From positions 1,326,297-1,390,296 of the forward strand of contig JAJEKV010000099.1 in the NCBI GenBank assembly GCA_021234155.1: 64,000 nucleotides of DNA, written 5' to 3'. The notes below the pieces were generated by a model. That model saw nothing but the letters and a program-made list of their open reading frames with translations, made no database searches and had not been told where the DNA came from. Positions 48,085-58,739 of the stretch are shown piece by piece; position 1 is the stretch's first letter, and each line of letters begins with the position of its first letter. Position numbers and translations under genes: made by a program. Source of the stretch: Isoetes taiwanensis (lineage: Eukaryota; Streptophyta; Lycopodiopsida; Isoetales; Isoetaceae).

Positions 48085-48394
48085 CCTGTTACAGATGTGA
48101 CAAGCGTACCGCCATCTACGCCCATAAGGCTGTTTGGGTAGGCATGCTTAAGCATGGACCTTCTTTGCATTCATGGTATGCGATTCTTTTCGTTCTGCTA
48201 CACCATTTTCTTTGTGGTATTATACAGGACATGTATATCGTCTTCTAATCCCATGTTCGACAAAACACGCAAAATTCACCCGATCTATATTCCCCACCAA
48301 GATTGGATCTCAAGCATTTAACCTTTAATGATGTTTCTCTTTCGACCTCCTCGAACATAGAGCCTAAAGGCATCAAACACTTGGTCTTTGGACC

Positions 48395-49021
48395 TCAAAA
48401 GTAACACTTAGTCCTTACGCTATAGTCATCAATGAATGATGCAAAGTAAAATTTCAACCCTAGACTTTGAACTTGCATGGTACCACATACATCTGAATGA
48501 ACTAACTCAAGTAATTTTCGTGCTCTCTTGCCTTTATTTCTAAAAGGCAATCTACTTTGCTTCCCTAACATGCATGCCTCACAAACATCATCATGACTTT
48601 CATGCTCACACATCAAGTCATCCAAAAGATTGTGCTTTTCTGCAATTTTAATATTATTATGATTTGTATGTGCCAACCTCAAATGCCAAGTATGCAATTT
48701 ATCTATGGGAGATATTTTATTGATTGCTTTGATGTCAAACTCAAACAAATTTCCTCTTCTATCAGCATCAAATATCTTCACACCATTTTTGATAAATTTG
48801 CATCCATGCTTATGAAAAAGCAAATCATAACCATTATCAACAAGATTTGCAACCGAGACCAAGTTAAACAACATTTCTGGAGCAAATAGAGTATCCGGCA
48901 ATCTTAAAACTTCCTTGCCTTCTCTTGATACCTGAAACTCCCCTTTCCACACCTTTTGTGTTTTGCCATTTCCCATTTGCACCCTCGAATCACCCCTACT
49001 TAGCTCAACCTTATTCAACAA
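48395..49021 (-). pseudogene. Copia protease end, GAG-pre-integrase and integrase N-terminus
   Basis: It reads RVQMGNGKTQKVWKGEF, LPDTLFAPEMLFNLVSVANL (protease C-terminal side), then the GAG-pre-integrase block LHTWHLRLAHTNHNNIK and the zinc finger with H..H and C-E-A-C-M-L-G-K. The integrase start VHSDVCG follows, with SFIDDYS. The frame is lost near 48400, so the catalytic core up to about 48090 is scrambled. Confidence 0.8.
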
Positions 49022-49149
49022 ACCAGGTGAATTGACTATGGAGACTTGACTCCGAATCTAAAAGTCAAAGTGTCAATTTTATCCAAACCATTTTTAAGAG
49101 TAACATTCAACGCTACATCCTTAGAATTTAAATTTGTTACCTTATCTTC

Positions 49150-50062
49150 ACTAAGCACTCCCTCTTGTTGCCAATTTGTCATTGCTATCATCAAGCTCAC
49201 TTTACGGTTGCCACATGATGATGTTCGACCCCTTCCTCGTGAATATGTTCCTCGTCCACGACCCCACCTTTCTCGATTTGGGCATTCTGCTTTTATATGG
49301 CCGAACTCTTCACAGCTGTAACACTGGATGTGTGCTCTTCCTCTTCCTCGGCTTCTACCTCGGCCCGACCTCTTTCACTGTATATAAAGCGATTGGGATG
49401 CTCTTAAAGACGGATAGATCTCTCCCTTATACTTGTTGCCATAATCTTTTCTTGTTCCATTTTCTGTTCTAATTGCCTCCACTGGCTTTATCAAGCGTAG
49501 GCGAAGTCGCCCTAACCAACACAGCTAAATCCTTGTAAGAATCATGGAAAGCTCTTGTTAAAACTAATACCTTTTGTTGCTTTCGGAATACTTTACTCGG
49601 CTCCCCAAATCGTGGAATAACAAGCGTGAGCGCCTTATCAAACTTCGTCACATCTCCCCCTTTTCAAAACTGCGGGGCTCGTGACACAAGATCTCCAAAC
49701 CTCAATTTGCGAAGGGTCTTCGCTTTCATACCTTTCAAGAAGGTATTCCCACATTTCAGAGGAGATTTGTTGCTGAATTTCAAGCACTATATCTCCTCCC
49801 AATTTTGCCATGATGATTGCCTTTTGCAATCTCTTCCTTCTCATCCTCGGATGTCTCTTCTTTCTTCCCTTCTTGGATCCGAAGCTTCTTTCTTTATTTT
49901 GATTGATGTCAAAGCTGATTTTCCTCTTGATACAAGCTCCCATAATTTATCTACCTTGAGGGCCTGCGTGATCATGGCTTTCCAGAGTTGAAAACCAGCT
50001 TCATCTCCTTCAAAAACTTTGGTGTTATTCAAATGCGTTAATGCTGCCGGGCCATGGCGATG
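49150..50062 (-). pseudogene. Copia gag with CCHC knuckle
   Basis: On the minus strand near 50020 the sequence reads FEGDEAGFQLWKAMITQAL, then VDKLWEL, the N-terminal gag block. Around 49700-49840 it reads IVLEIQQQISSEMWEYLLERYE. A zinc knuckle is readable at about 49275-49320 (C-Y-S-C-E-E-F-G-H-I-K-A-E-C) followed by an Arg/Gly-rich tail. Several frameshifts. Confidence 0.7.
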
Positions 50063-50076
50063 GCTCACGATAATAC

Positions 50077-50464
50077 TGATGAGTTTTAAGTTGATGGGGC
50101 TTCTCCTCACGGCTCCTCCGATTGCCCGATGCTATCCTTACGATATCACACTAGCGGCATGTGTGATTTGTTTCTTCCTCTTGTTCCCAGGCGCCCCAAG
50201 GCGGCAACCCGGATCTTCTCTCTGCAGCCGAAAGTTCCTGCCTGCTGGATTCACAATGAATCAATCTCACATCTGCAACCGGCGGATCTGATCCTCTTTA
50301 ATCGGTCGATCCTCCTTATCGATCAATGCGCCATTGATTGACTCCACCTCTGCGGATTCTGGTCATCGATTCAATCCCTTTTTATTGTTTTACGATCCAC
50401 GGCGGAAAGGCGTGTATGTGTAGCACAATCGCGGCACAACCGTGTGCAGGCTGTTATCTCAGCG
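50077..50464 (-). repeat. 5' LTR of the copia element
   Basis: Partner of 45348-45752. It starts (plus strand) at TGATGAGTTTTAAG and ends CTGTTATCTCAGCG; the matching terminal bases are mutated relative to the lower LTR (TCAACA). Confidence 0.8.
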
Positions 50465-51640
50465 GCCAGGGCTCTAAGCGGTCAATGTAGAGGCCAAAAG
50501 TGTTAGTGAGAGGCTGGCTTCTTGGGACCGATACCTTTGGTGAATGCTTGGCCGTCGGTGCATCACGCGAAGACAACTCTCATCACCACGTATATGGCGT
50601 ACGCGCAGGCGTGGCCATTGATTGGACTTGATCTAGCCACGGCTTTTCGGGAGGACCAGTCGAAAGCCTTTGCGAAGTCCAAAGCGGCAATACAAGTCCT
50701 GCCAGATGGTTTTACCGTCTTCAATCGCCCATGGTGTAAGATATGGTCAATGTTGAGTGGCGGGGTCTAAAGCACGCTGTGTGAGGGCTCGCACATCTGG
50801 CGCCCTCGCCAGTAGTCAGCTAGCTTCTTTCGAGAATGCCGACCGGTCGGCAAATACCGGCCCGACCATGATGCGTCCGGTGAAGTGGCGGACAGGTGGT
50901 CGCCTGCCTTTGTGAATGGGTACAACCACGCAGGGTCCATTGTCGGGGAAACCTTCCCGCAATGCTACGTTGAGCGGGGTAGTGAGGATCGGCACCCGGT
51001 ATCCGCCCATTTGAGTAACTCGGCTTGCATACCGTCGAGGTCATTTGCCTTCCCATTAGCCGGCCGTTCGCGAGCCCTCCTCAACATCCTCTCCTCCGCT
51101 GAGGACCAATGGGGGCCATCCCGGGGGGGGTATGGGTGATGCGGTCCCCCGGTGGGTCATAGAGTTGTCATAGTCGCCTCCCTCCCCTTGCAGTGTGATG
51201 TCCCCCAGGCTGGCCGGCCTTCAAGCACCCCGGCACCAAAAGGTTCGAGGATGAGGTTCAAGAAGTAGAACATCTCCCACAGTGCTGGCAAGGTACCGGC
51301 GCTTTTATCTCCTTCTGATGGCGCGATGCTGTGTGGTGGCTTCTGTGGTACTGGATCGAATGTGAAGTTGGTGGCTTTTGTTCTTTACACTCGCATCAAA
51401 CCACGGTTCTGTGAAGGTCTCCCAAAACCGGTTCGCTTAGAGGGGGTCTCCCAAAACACCCCGGCCCGTCGCATCCGTAATAGCTTCGATCCAAGCCCAA
51501 GTGCATCTGCCGCTCCTAGTGTGGGGGCCCTTAAGAATGTGGCAGAGGCGTCCATGAGCATCTCGGCGTAGTCCTCTGCCTGCTCATAAAGGAAATCCTC
51601 AAGATCCAGAAAGTGACTATCCTCCTTTATCTTTCTCCTT
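50465..51640 (-). pseudogene. Second LINE-like element, reverse transcriptase region
   Basis: On the minus strand, across frames, the sequence shows PLNVALREGFPDNG..VVPIHKG near 50930-51000, an IMVGP-FA block near 50860, and ALTQ...PRHST near 50760-50790. It also has AIEDGKTIWQDLYC and FRKGF-LV near 50650-50730, and FGLYIDRLE near 50470-50500. This succession matches the fingers and palm of non-LTR RTs in the order expected. It differs in sequence and base composition from the LINE surrounding it. All frames are broken. Its downstream half lies at 44229-45347. Confidence 0.55.
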
Positions 51641-51650
51641 CTTCAATCTG

Positions 51651-52018
51651 ATGAAGATTCTATCTTGGAACCTCAGAGGCATTAAAGGTTCCTTAAAAAA
51701 GAGACGGGCCATTGCCCAAATTCTGCTCTATAATGCAAATATTATCCTTCTGCAAGAGCTCAAATTGCCTTCTTTTGAGTGTGGAAATTTAGGTGATTGG
51801 ATACATCCTACTTCTTCCTCCATCTAGATTGATTCATCTGGTGCCAGTGGAGGATTAGCTATCATTTGGAATAGAGAAGTCAGTCATCATCAATTTTACA
51901 ATAGCCCCTCCAGGACATGGCAATCTGTTATTTTCTCTATCTCCAACTCTTCCTTTGGTATTATCAATGTCTATGCTCCTACTAATCCTAGAGATAGGGA
52001 GCCTATCTGGATCAAGGA
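51651..52018 (+). pseudogene. LINE ORF2 endonuclease, first part
   Basis: ATG at 51651 starts MKILSWNLRGIKGSLKK, the standard opening of the L1 APE-type endonuclease, followed by ANIILLQELKL (catalytic Glu) and GGLAIIWNREV, then IINVYAPTNPRDREPIW ending at about 52015. One stop (TAG at 51826) is present. The endonuclease nicks target DNA to prime insertion. The domain is cut here by a ~0.3-kb insert and resumes at about 52331. Confidence 0.75.
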
Positions 52019-52330
52019 TAAGTTCTGTACGTACAGAATTATTTTTCTAGACATATAAAGTCCAAAAATATGTATTTTTAGGTTAAAAACGTATTTCACG
52101 TATTTTTCCCTCGCCGGCCGGAAAAAAAAATTCGCGTAAGCGAAACCTCAGTTTCATTTACGCGAAACAGTTTTTCTATAAGCGAAACTGATATTTCGTT
52201 TACGCACAAATTCAAAAAAATCCAAATTTCCAATGCCGGAATGTTTTTTGCCATATTTTTGACATATTATACTTCAAATTTATGCCGTATCATTCGAATA
52301 ATATGTATTGAGTATAAAACGTGTACAGTA
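52019..52330. repeat. ~310-bp AT-rich insertion inside the LINE endonuclease
   Basis: It sits between two halves of the endonuclease. At its left edge is a perfect palindrome TTCTGTACGTACAGAA (52022-52037), and its right edge has GTGTACAG, so CTGTAC-type ends are possible. It contains repeated TACGCGAAAC and AAGCGAAAC words in both directions (52130-52205). It looks like a miniature element, but exact ends and target duplication are unresolved. Confidence 0.5.
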
Positions 52331-53072
52331 TTGAACCTATCCCTAATCTGGATGGAAATAAACAACTGGCTGGCTTCTCAAAGCATTGAAAATTGGATTG
52401 TTGCTGGGGATTTCAATAACGGTCCTTCTTGGGATCTCAAATTGGGAAACAAAATAAACATGACCAGGGCTGAAAAGCTTAACTGTAATTCCCTTATCTC
52501 TGATAATGGTTTGATTCATATCCCCTCATCAACTTCAACCTATACCTGGTCTAACAATCAGAAGGATAATACAAGAGTTTATTGCACTCTTGACAGATTT
52601 TATGTGTCTAATCCCTCTACTGCCTTATGGGATAACAGTTATGCCACTAGTGATGAGGGAACCTCTATCTATTCTATTCTATCTCATACCATCAACCTCA
52701 CTAAAATTCAAAAAAATGGAAGTACTCCTTATAAGTTTAATGCTTTCCTTCTTGATAATGAGAAGTTCTGCACTCGATTCAGGACTTTCTATGAGAATTT
52801 GAATGAAAATTCGAATGAGAATTACACTCTTAATAGACATCCCCAATCTATGAAGCATTTCTATTCTAAAGTCAAGAAAATTAAAGATTGGATTAAGAAT
52901 TGGTCTAAAATTAAGCATGAAGAATGTTGTAAAGAGAAAGATCACCTCTTGAAGTATATGAAGGAAATTAGATCTCTCCTTCAAAATGACCCTTGTAATT
53001 CCAGCCTTCAGATGGGAGAGAACATCCTGGGGAGATTGAAGAATGGAGGCAAAAAGTTCTGCTATCAGATGT
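52331..53072 (+). pseudogene. LINE ORF2 endonuclease, second part, and linker
   Basis: It continues as IWMEINNWLASQSIENWIVAGDFNN (Asp-Asn of the catalytic site), SGLIHIPSSTSTYTWSN-like (52515-52560) and RVYCTLDRFYVSN. A canonical SDH motif is expected further on but reads ILSHTINL. A Lys-rich linker follows (IKDWIKNWSKIKHEE). The open frame runs from 52241 to 53074, 277 codons, the second longest in the window. Confidence 0.75.
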
Positions 53073-53174
53073 AAATATGACATGGACTCTGGTAGCACTA
53101 AGCTTTTTTTTAGAATTGCTAAAAGCAGAATGTTAAGAAATTCCATTATTGAGATTGTGGATGAGAATGGTAAC

Positions 53175-54135
53175 ACTTACACCTCTTAGAGTGATATTGC
53201 CAACATCTTCCATGTCAGATTGAAGGATCTCTTTCATTGTAATCCTATTCCAGCTAATGATATTCAAGATGCAAATGACTTCATGACTTTTATGGACAAT
53301 ATTCTCCCTATTGCTCCTGATAATATGGATGCCTCTATGATTGCTATGCCTTCTCAAGATGAAATTCTTAGTACTCTAAACAGTTTCAGCAGGGGAAAAT
53401 CTCCTGGCCATGATGGTCTTCCTGCTGTACATCAAATTTTGGGATATTCTTAAAATGGATCTCATTTCTCTAGTGCATGCTTTCTGGAATGCAGAGTATC
53501 TTCATCCTTCCATCTCTAGTGGATTTATTTCCTTGATTTCAAAGATTGATCATCCTACAAAATTTCAAGATTGGGGACCTATCTCTCTCACAAACACCAC
53601 TTACAAACTTTGTGCTAAAATTATTGCCTCCAGGATTAAAAGCTTTTTGCAAAAGAATATCAGCCATAATCAGTCTGCTTTTCTTCCAAATAGATATATT
53701 CTTGATAATTATGTTGCGGCTATGGAAGACTTACATTGGAATAAGATCTCTAAGCAGAATTGTATTCTTCTTAAGCTGGATTTTAAGCGTGCCTTTGACT
53801 CAGTCAGATGGGATTTCCTTGACTTTGCTATGTCAAAACTTGGCTTTCCTTCCAAGCTTAAAAATCTCATCTTTGGTCTTAACTCTAGGTCCAATTCTGT
53901 TGTTCTTAATAATGATGCTCCTTCTGGATTCTTTCCTCTCACATGTGGTGTAAGGCAGCGTTGTCCTCTTGCTCCCTATTCTTTTTCTTATGGCGGCTGA
54001 GTTGCTTACTAAAGCCATTATTCATTATCAGAGTCTTGGTCTAATTAAGGGGCTTAAACTTCCTGAATCTAATGAATCCCTTAGTATTCTTCAAATATGC
54101 TAATGATTCCTTCTCTTTCCTTGATGCTGATATGG
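53175..54135 (+). pseudogene. LINE ORF2 reverse transcriptase, 3'-truncated
   Basis: Blocks in order: SQDEILSTLNSFSRGKSPGHDGLP, HPSISSGFISLISKID, FQDWGPISLTNTTYKL (usually RPISL; here G), ASRIKSFLQKNISHNQSAFL, ILLKLDFKRAFDSVRWDFLD (first catalytic Asp), PSGFFPLTCGVRQRCPLAP, then LMAAELLTKAI. The YADD box is present as YAND (about 54090-54110). Coding similarity stops near 54135, before the thumb and C-terminal region, so the 3' half is missing. Frameshifts at about 53445 and 53990. Confidence 0.8.
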
Positions 54136-55032
54136 CAAACATTGAGTTCTTCGATCATGGAGGTACAAAGGTTTAGTGCAACTCGGTCTATCATCCAATG
54201 CAGCATCCGAATGGATTTCCGAGTGATCCTGTGCAATACCATATGGAACAGGTCTCTGGTAGCAGGATTAAGTGGATGAAGAATGCCTCTGTGATCAGGA
54301 TCAGCAGATGGATTGTCCCAGAAAGGAATTTCATGAGAAATAAGATCCATTTATGACTTTTGATGAAGCAGATTATCAAAATTTTCAAATAGAATGGTAT
54401 CCTCAGGCTTTTCTTGAAAGGATTGCAACTTCTGAAGCCGTGGTGAGCGCTCCGGGGCTGGAAGATTAACAAAGGAGTGAAGGAATGCCAAAATGTTTAG
54501 GGTTTTGGGACAATTAGAATCCATTACATAAAGTTCAGAGGAAAACAACAAAAGCACATGCAGAAATTGAGCAACGAAAAGGGGGAAAGGAGAACAGAGG
54601 AAAAAGAAGCCTTTAATTAGATTCTAAATTGACTAACGAGATTGGATTGCCATTCCAATTATGCAGATCAAATTATTCGGGCTGAGAATTACAAATCACA
54701 GAGAATTAAGGCGAATTCCATTCAAATTGGGCCGAGTCCTCTTGTGAATATACTTCAACAAAGATTTTGTGATCTAACCAGTCACAATACACCCAAAAAA
54801 TGCCTGAAGGAACAATGGCACTAGATCGGACAAATTCTTCCAGCCAAGAATTAGTAATTTCGACTTCAAACTCAACTGTACTGGGAACAAAGATGTATTC
54901 TGGCGAAAAACAATTATCAGGAAAGAATTGCTGAATGATGAAAGAGTTCCAAAGATCAGTAGCAGAGCCTTTCAAAAAACCAGATGTAATTCTATTTTTT
55001 TCCCTGACAATTGCAAAAACTACTATCTCCAT
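54136..55032 (-). pseudogene. Unrecognised minus-strand coding-like region
   Basis: ATG at 55032 opens a 108-codon frame (MEIVVFAIVREKN, FSPEYIFVPSTVEFEVEI, WLEEFVRSSAIVPSGI). Further down, 54130-54557 contains a frame interrupted by a single TAA (at 54351-54353): DTILFENFDNLLHQKS, stop, MDLISHEIPFWDNPS and ILHPLNPATRDLFHMVLHRI. The single in-frame stop suggests a recently broken gene or an intron. I do not recognise either part. The region abuts the truncated LINE, so it may be a separate insertion or captured sequence. Confidence 0.3.
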
Positions 55033-56640
55033 AAGAGAGTCGATCGTGATCGAATTCTTGCTTCATAAATATGGAGATTTTATATTCAAATTGTAGCTTT
55101 GGATGAGAAGAATCTCGTGTTAGCCACCTCTCTACAAGGACAACAATTGATTTGCACAAATTTTGCTTCAAATCTCAGTGTATTTGCTTTCTCCCACTTT
55201 TTTTTGGCAAGAAAATGTTTCGAACAGAAAAAGTGGGATAAAAATTTCCAAGAAAATAGGTGCACTTCATTTTCCAGATTTGCTTCAGCCTCATCTTCAA
55301 TAATTCAACCTTTCTGCTTTATTTCAGATGTGCAATGCTCTGAATAGATTGAGAAGATCTTCTTTCTTGTTTTAGTTTATTTAGAGGCCTGAATTCGTAC
55401 CTTCCATACACTGGAGCCCTAGGCCTCTGATTCCAAATTGTAAGTGATTGGAATTTCATTTGTTTCCTGCAAAAATTGGGTGTGAAGCTGATTAATTGTT
55501 ATGGTTATCCATGTTACGTTGTATCTTGGGTCTTCTAGACATGGCCCAAATCTGTAATTGCTCATACCATCTGAGGCATTAGGGAATCAAAGGCTCTATT
55601 TTCTCCATTAGATAGAATCAAAGGCTCATAGGACCTATGGCTGGTAAGGCTCATCCTGGTAAGGCTACGATGAAACATCTAAGAATGAAATTGTTGCAAG
55701 CAACAACTAGCAGAACATGTATAGCCATCATGCCAAACAAGTACAGCTCCAATTATTAATAGGAGAGCATTCTGCAGGGAATGCACATCATATCGAATTT
55801 CTAACAAAGACTCTTTATATTCTACTTACTGGGATACAATAGTATGATGAATAAAGACTCTTTATGTTGTGTTGTATATACTTGTCGGATAGAATAGCGT
55901 GATGTATTTTTTATTCTCAGTTCCAGGCGAGATACAGGTGGGATACAAAACTTTATGCTTCTGTAGATTTTTTTTTTCATGAATGTAATATTTTTCAAGG
56001 AAAATAAAGCTTTACACCTCAATGATTTTTTTCCATGGATGTAGTATTTTGTAGGAAAAAAAAGATTTATGCCTCAGTTATTGTTTTGCCCACATCATAT
56101 TTGCATATTTCTTGCCATTGATGCAACTATATGGAGGCTTTTGAATCTTGTAAATGAGCCTTGGAGTGCAAAACGGTATATTCTATTGATCACCTTTGGT
56201 TCTAATCCTCATGTTTTTGCGTCATTATTCATTTGTTATGTCTGGACTTCCGCTTAAGTTTTTAACTTTTACGTGCTGACTCGTTATTTAACAGCAGTGT
56301 CATAAAGGAAAATCGGTGTTTTATAACGTGGATCGTGCTACATTCAAAATGACCAAGGACATGCCATTGGCATTTTAGGATCAAGAATGATCTTAACATA
56401 ACGCAATATAAATGAGATTACTTACTGTAGATGTTGTCTATGTGAGATAGGGAAAAAATAATGTTGCCTCAATGTCACATACATGGTTTGAATGGCGTCG
56501 AATCTATGTGTTGCACTGTTGCAAAATATTTTTTTTTTCCCTTGTGTCCTTAACATCTTTTACAAAATTTTCATCCACAACACTCACCGCCTACATCTTC
56601 CCAAAGCCCCTTATACATATGTACATAACATCAATACACA
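55033..56640. other. No gene recognised
   Basis: AT-rich. Short frames only, for example 55099-55347 plus and 55822-56022 minus, without homology. A repeated word GACTCTTTAT(A/G)TT occurs at 55807 and 55855. Nothing else stands out. Confidence 0.4.
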
Positions 56641-56649
56641 ATTACCAAG

Positions 56650-57000
56650 GCCCCGAAGTGGCGAATTTTTTTTTTATGTTAACACAAACCATTACATTCA
56701 ATACTTTTAAATTAAAATCCCCTAAAACCCCCTTTGGTTTAGGTGCATATTCACACGGGGGGTGACATTAGGCAGCGAAAACCCCTTTTTGTAGTACCTA
56801 AAAGCATATAATACATGTACGAAATCTACACCATTTAGTACATTGCCTCAAACCTTATAATATCTTGCAAACCTTGTTATACAGTATATCAGAACTTGTA
56901 CAAGCATACCCCACAAATGAGGATCACTATTTACGGTCTAGATTGAGGAATAATGGCGAATATTCCTGTCCAACAGCTCTCGATGCCCGGTGTCCAATGG
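56650..57000. repeat. Dispersed repeat, copy 1, with inverted second half
   Basis: The first part (about 56670-56785) is a direct match to 62880-63025 (shared words: AACACAAACCATT, CCCCCTTTGGTTT, GTGCATATTCACACGGGGGG). The second part (about 56805-57000) matches 63005-63190 only as its reverse complement (GTCCAACAGCTCTCGATGCC against GGCAGCGAGAGCTGTTGGAT). The two parts overlap by about 20 repeat bases (GGCAGCGA). Confidence 0.7.
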
Positions 57001-57040
57001 ATATTTATTAACATAACATATTATTGTTGATTAACAAGAG

Positions 57041-57440
57041 TAAAGCCCAAAAAATTGGCAAGGATAAGGCATGTGTGCGTGTATGGACATGCATGGTAGT
57101 AGGTATGAGTAGGGTCCTCATAGATGATACTTTAGAATTGGAAGTAGGTGTGAGTGCGCATGCATGCATGTGCATAATGTACGTGTGCATGCATGGACAT
57201 GCATTTATCCAAGCCAAGGCCGAGGAATTAGTGCCAAAGAAAGAGCCCGCAATGGATGTTGAGTAACATAGATATGCACATGTAGTTATTATTACCATGG
57301 GTAAAGCCCAAAAAATTGGTAAGAATAATATATGTGTGCATGTATAGGCATACATGGTAGTAGATATGAGTAGGCTCTTCGTAGGTGATACTTTGGAAAT
57401 ATATGTGAGTAAGCAAGTATGCATGCATGTGAATAATGTA
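57041..57440 (+). repeat. Tandem duplication, unit ~260 bp
   Basis: 57041-57185 and 57300-57440 are near-copies: both start GTAAAGCCCAAAAAATTGG, contain CATGGTAGTAG.TATGAGTAGG and GATGATACTTT-like blocks, and end in a GCATGCATGT(G) run. The second copy is followed directly by an inverted-repeat insertion. Confidence 0.7.
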
Positions 57441-57448
57441 TAAGAGAA

Positions 57449-57552
57449 GGGAAGCAGGGGCTCCCCTTCTGTAAAATTGGCAGGGACCCTGCGACTGACG
57501 GTAGCCGGGAGCGGGTTTGCACATTTTTGCGGAAGGGGAGCCCCTGCTTCCC
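57449..57552. repeat. Small foldback element with 21-bp inverted repeats
   Basis: GGGAAGCAGGGGCTCCCCTT plus C (57449-57469) is the exact reverse complement of 57532-57552, separated by 62 bases. It can form a strong hairpin. The following CCCCTACAAAATGG resembles the ends of the 31109-31694 segment. Confidence 0.75.
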
Positions 57553-57566
57553 GTCCCCTACAAAAT

Positions 57567-58739
57567 GGTAAGAGATAGATTAGGAGCTTTTTTTTTTTTT
57601 TTTGAATCCAGCTGGTTTGAATATTTGAATAGATCATTTGAAAAGATTAGGATCATTTGAATAGATCTCAGTTGAATAGATCCGATGAAACTCACTGCAA
57701 AGACGGTTTTGCCAAAGAGAAAGACGAACCTCTACAAGAATCTGAGCCGAACTGGCCTGCAAAGACGAAACTACACAAGAAGAACTCGATGCATGTGCTG
57801 TGTGCTGCTCTATGTGCTACTCGAACTGGCATGCCCTGCCCTGTCCTGCCCTGTGTGTTGCTCGAACTAGCAGCGGGTGAAGAACCCTAACAAAACCCTA
57901 AGGCAAATCCTGCTCAGCCGATGATGCGGAATGGAACAACCCAACTTCCATTCTGCATTGTACGCTGGTGCCACGTGATGGCATAAGAATGCACGCCAAG
58001 GATATTAGTCGACCCAATTTCCATTTTGTATGTATGCATGCATTCATTCATACGGGGGAAGGGGGGGGGGCACCTACTTCAGTCGCTGCACAGGCCGAAT
58101 AGTACAATTGGGGGAGGGGGAGGGATTATTCAAACTAGCCGTTCAACCAAAGCATTGAAAGAGGAGCTTTGCTATGACATCTTGTAAACCAGTTTGAAAG
58201 CACGTTTTTGCTAGCATGGTCGGCCAATGAAACCTTTTGTAAACCTTTGCACCTTATGAAGATGGGATCTCAGAATTACAGATCGCAACACTCTTCTCAC
58301 AAAAAGTTCTCCAATGCTAATCAGTAGCTGAAGACCTTATGAAGATTAGGATATTAGCACAACATTCATGCACTCTTCAGCCAGGGCCCTTTATAAATCT
58401 AGGGCTCTCTATAAATCTACTGTTCCCCAATACAATTGAGCCAATAAATCTTTTCCTTTTTCTTTTTTTTTTTAAGAAGTGGTAACACCTGGTGGCAGCA
58501 TACATTAGAAAAGACATTGAATACCCATTCATCTGAGTAACTATAGATTCCTAATTAGACACAATTTCGTGCCTTAATGATACGTACTTTGGGGATATGA
58601 TGCAAGAGTTTCCAGCTAGTGATCAGCATATTTAGATTGATGACGATGCAGAGCTTTCAGCATAAGGATCAGCAGATTCAACTTGATGATGGTGATGGTG
58701 AGAGCAATGACTTACCTTGATGAGATGCAAGAATTTGAG
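57567..58739. other. No gene recognised; homopolymers and short repeats
   Basis: It contains a T-run of about 17 ending at 57603, a triple ATTTGAATAGATC-type repeat (57616-57680), and a G-rich stretch with G9-10 near 58063-58072. Words similar to the 31.1-kb segment ends are also present (CCAATTTCCATTTTGTA at about 58014). Frames at 57657-57890 are low-quality. Confidence 0.4.

Larger units (their letters stand above)
45348..50464 (-). mobile_element. Decayed Ty1/copia retrotransposon
   Basis: Two related direct repeats, 45348-45752 and 50077-50464, flank minus-strand gag, GAG-pre-integrase, integrase tail, RT and RNase H in that order. Integrase before RT is the copia order. Read on the minus strand, the LTRs start TGTTGAGATAAC (lower copy) and end CTCATCA. 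A purine tract (CTGAGGGGGAGAA) abuts the lower LTR, and a degraded primer site resembling TATCAGAGCCATGG follows the upper LTR near 50050-50076. Target duplications are not clean (CCCGG against GCCAG). It sits inside the minus-strand LINE-like element. Confidence 0.85.

Noticed and set aside
57008-57637. 209-codon minus-strand frame, His/Tyr/Thr-rich
   Set aside because: It runs through a tandem duplication, a foldback and a T-run. Its peptide repeats (MHACILTYI-like) reflect GCATGCAT repeats rather than a protein.
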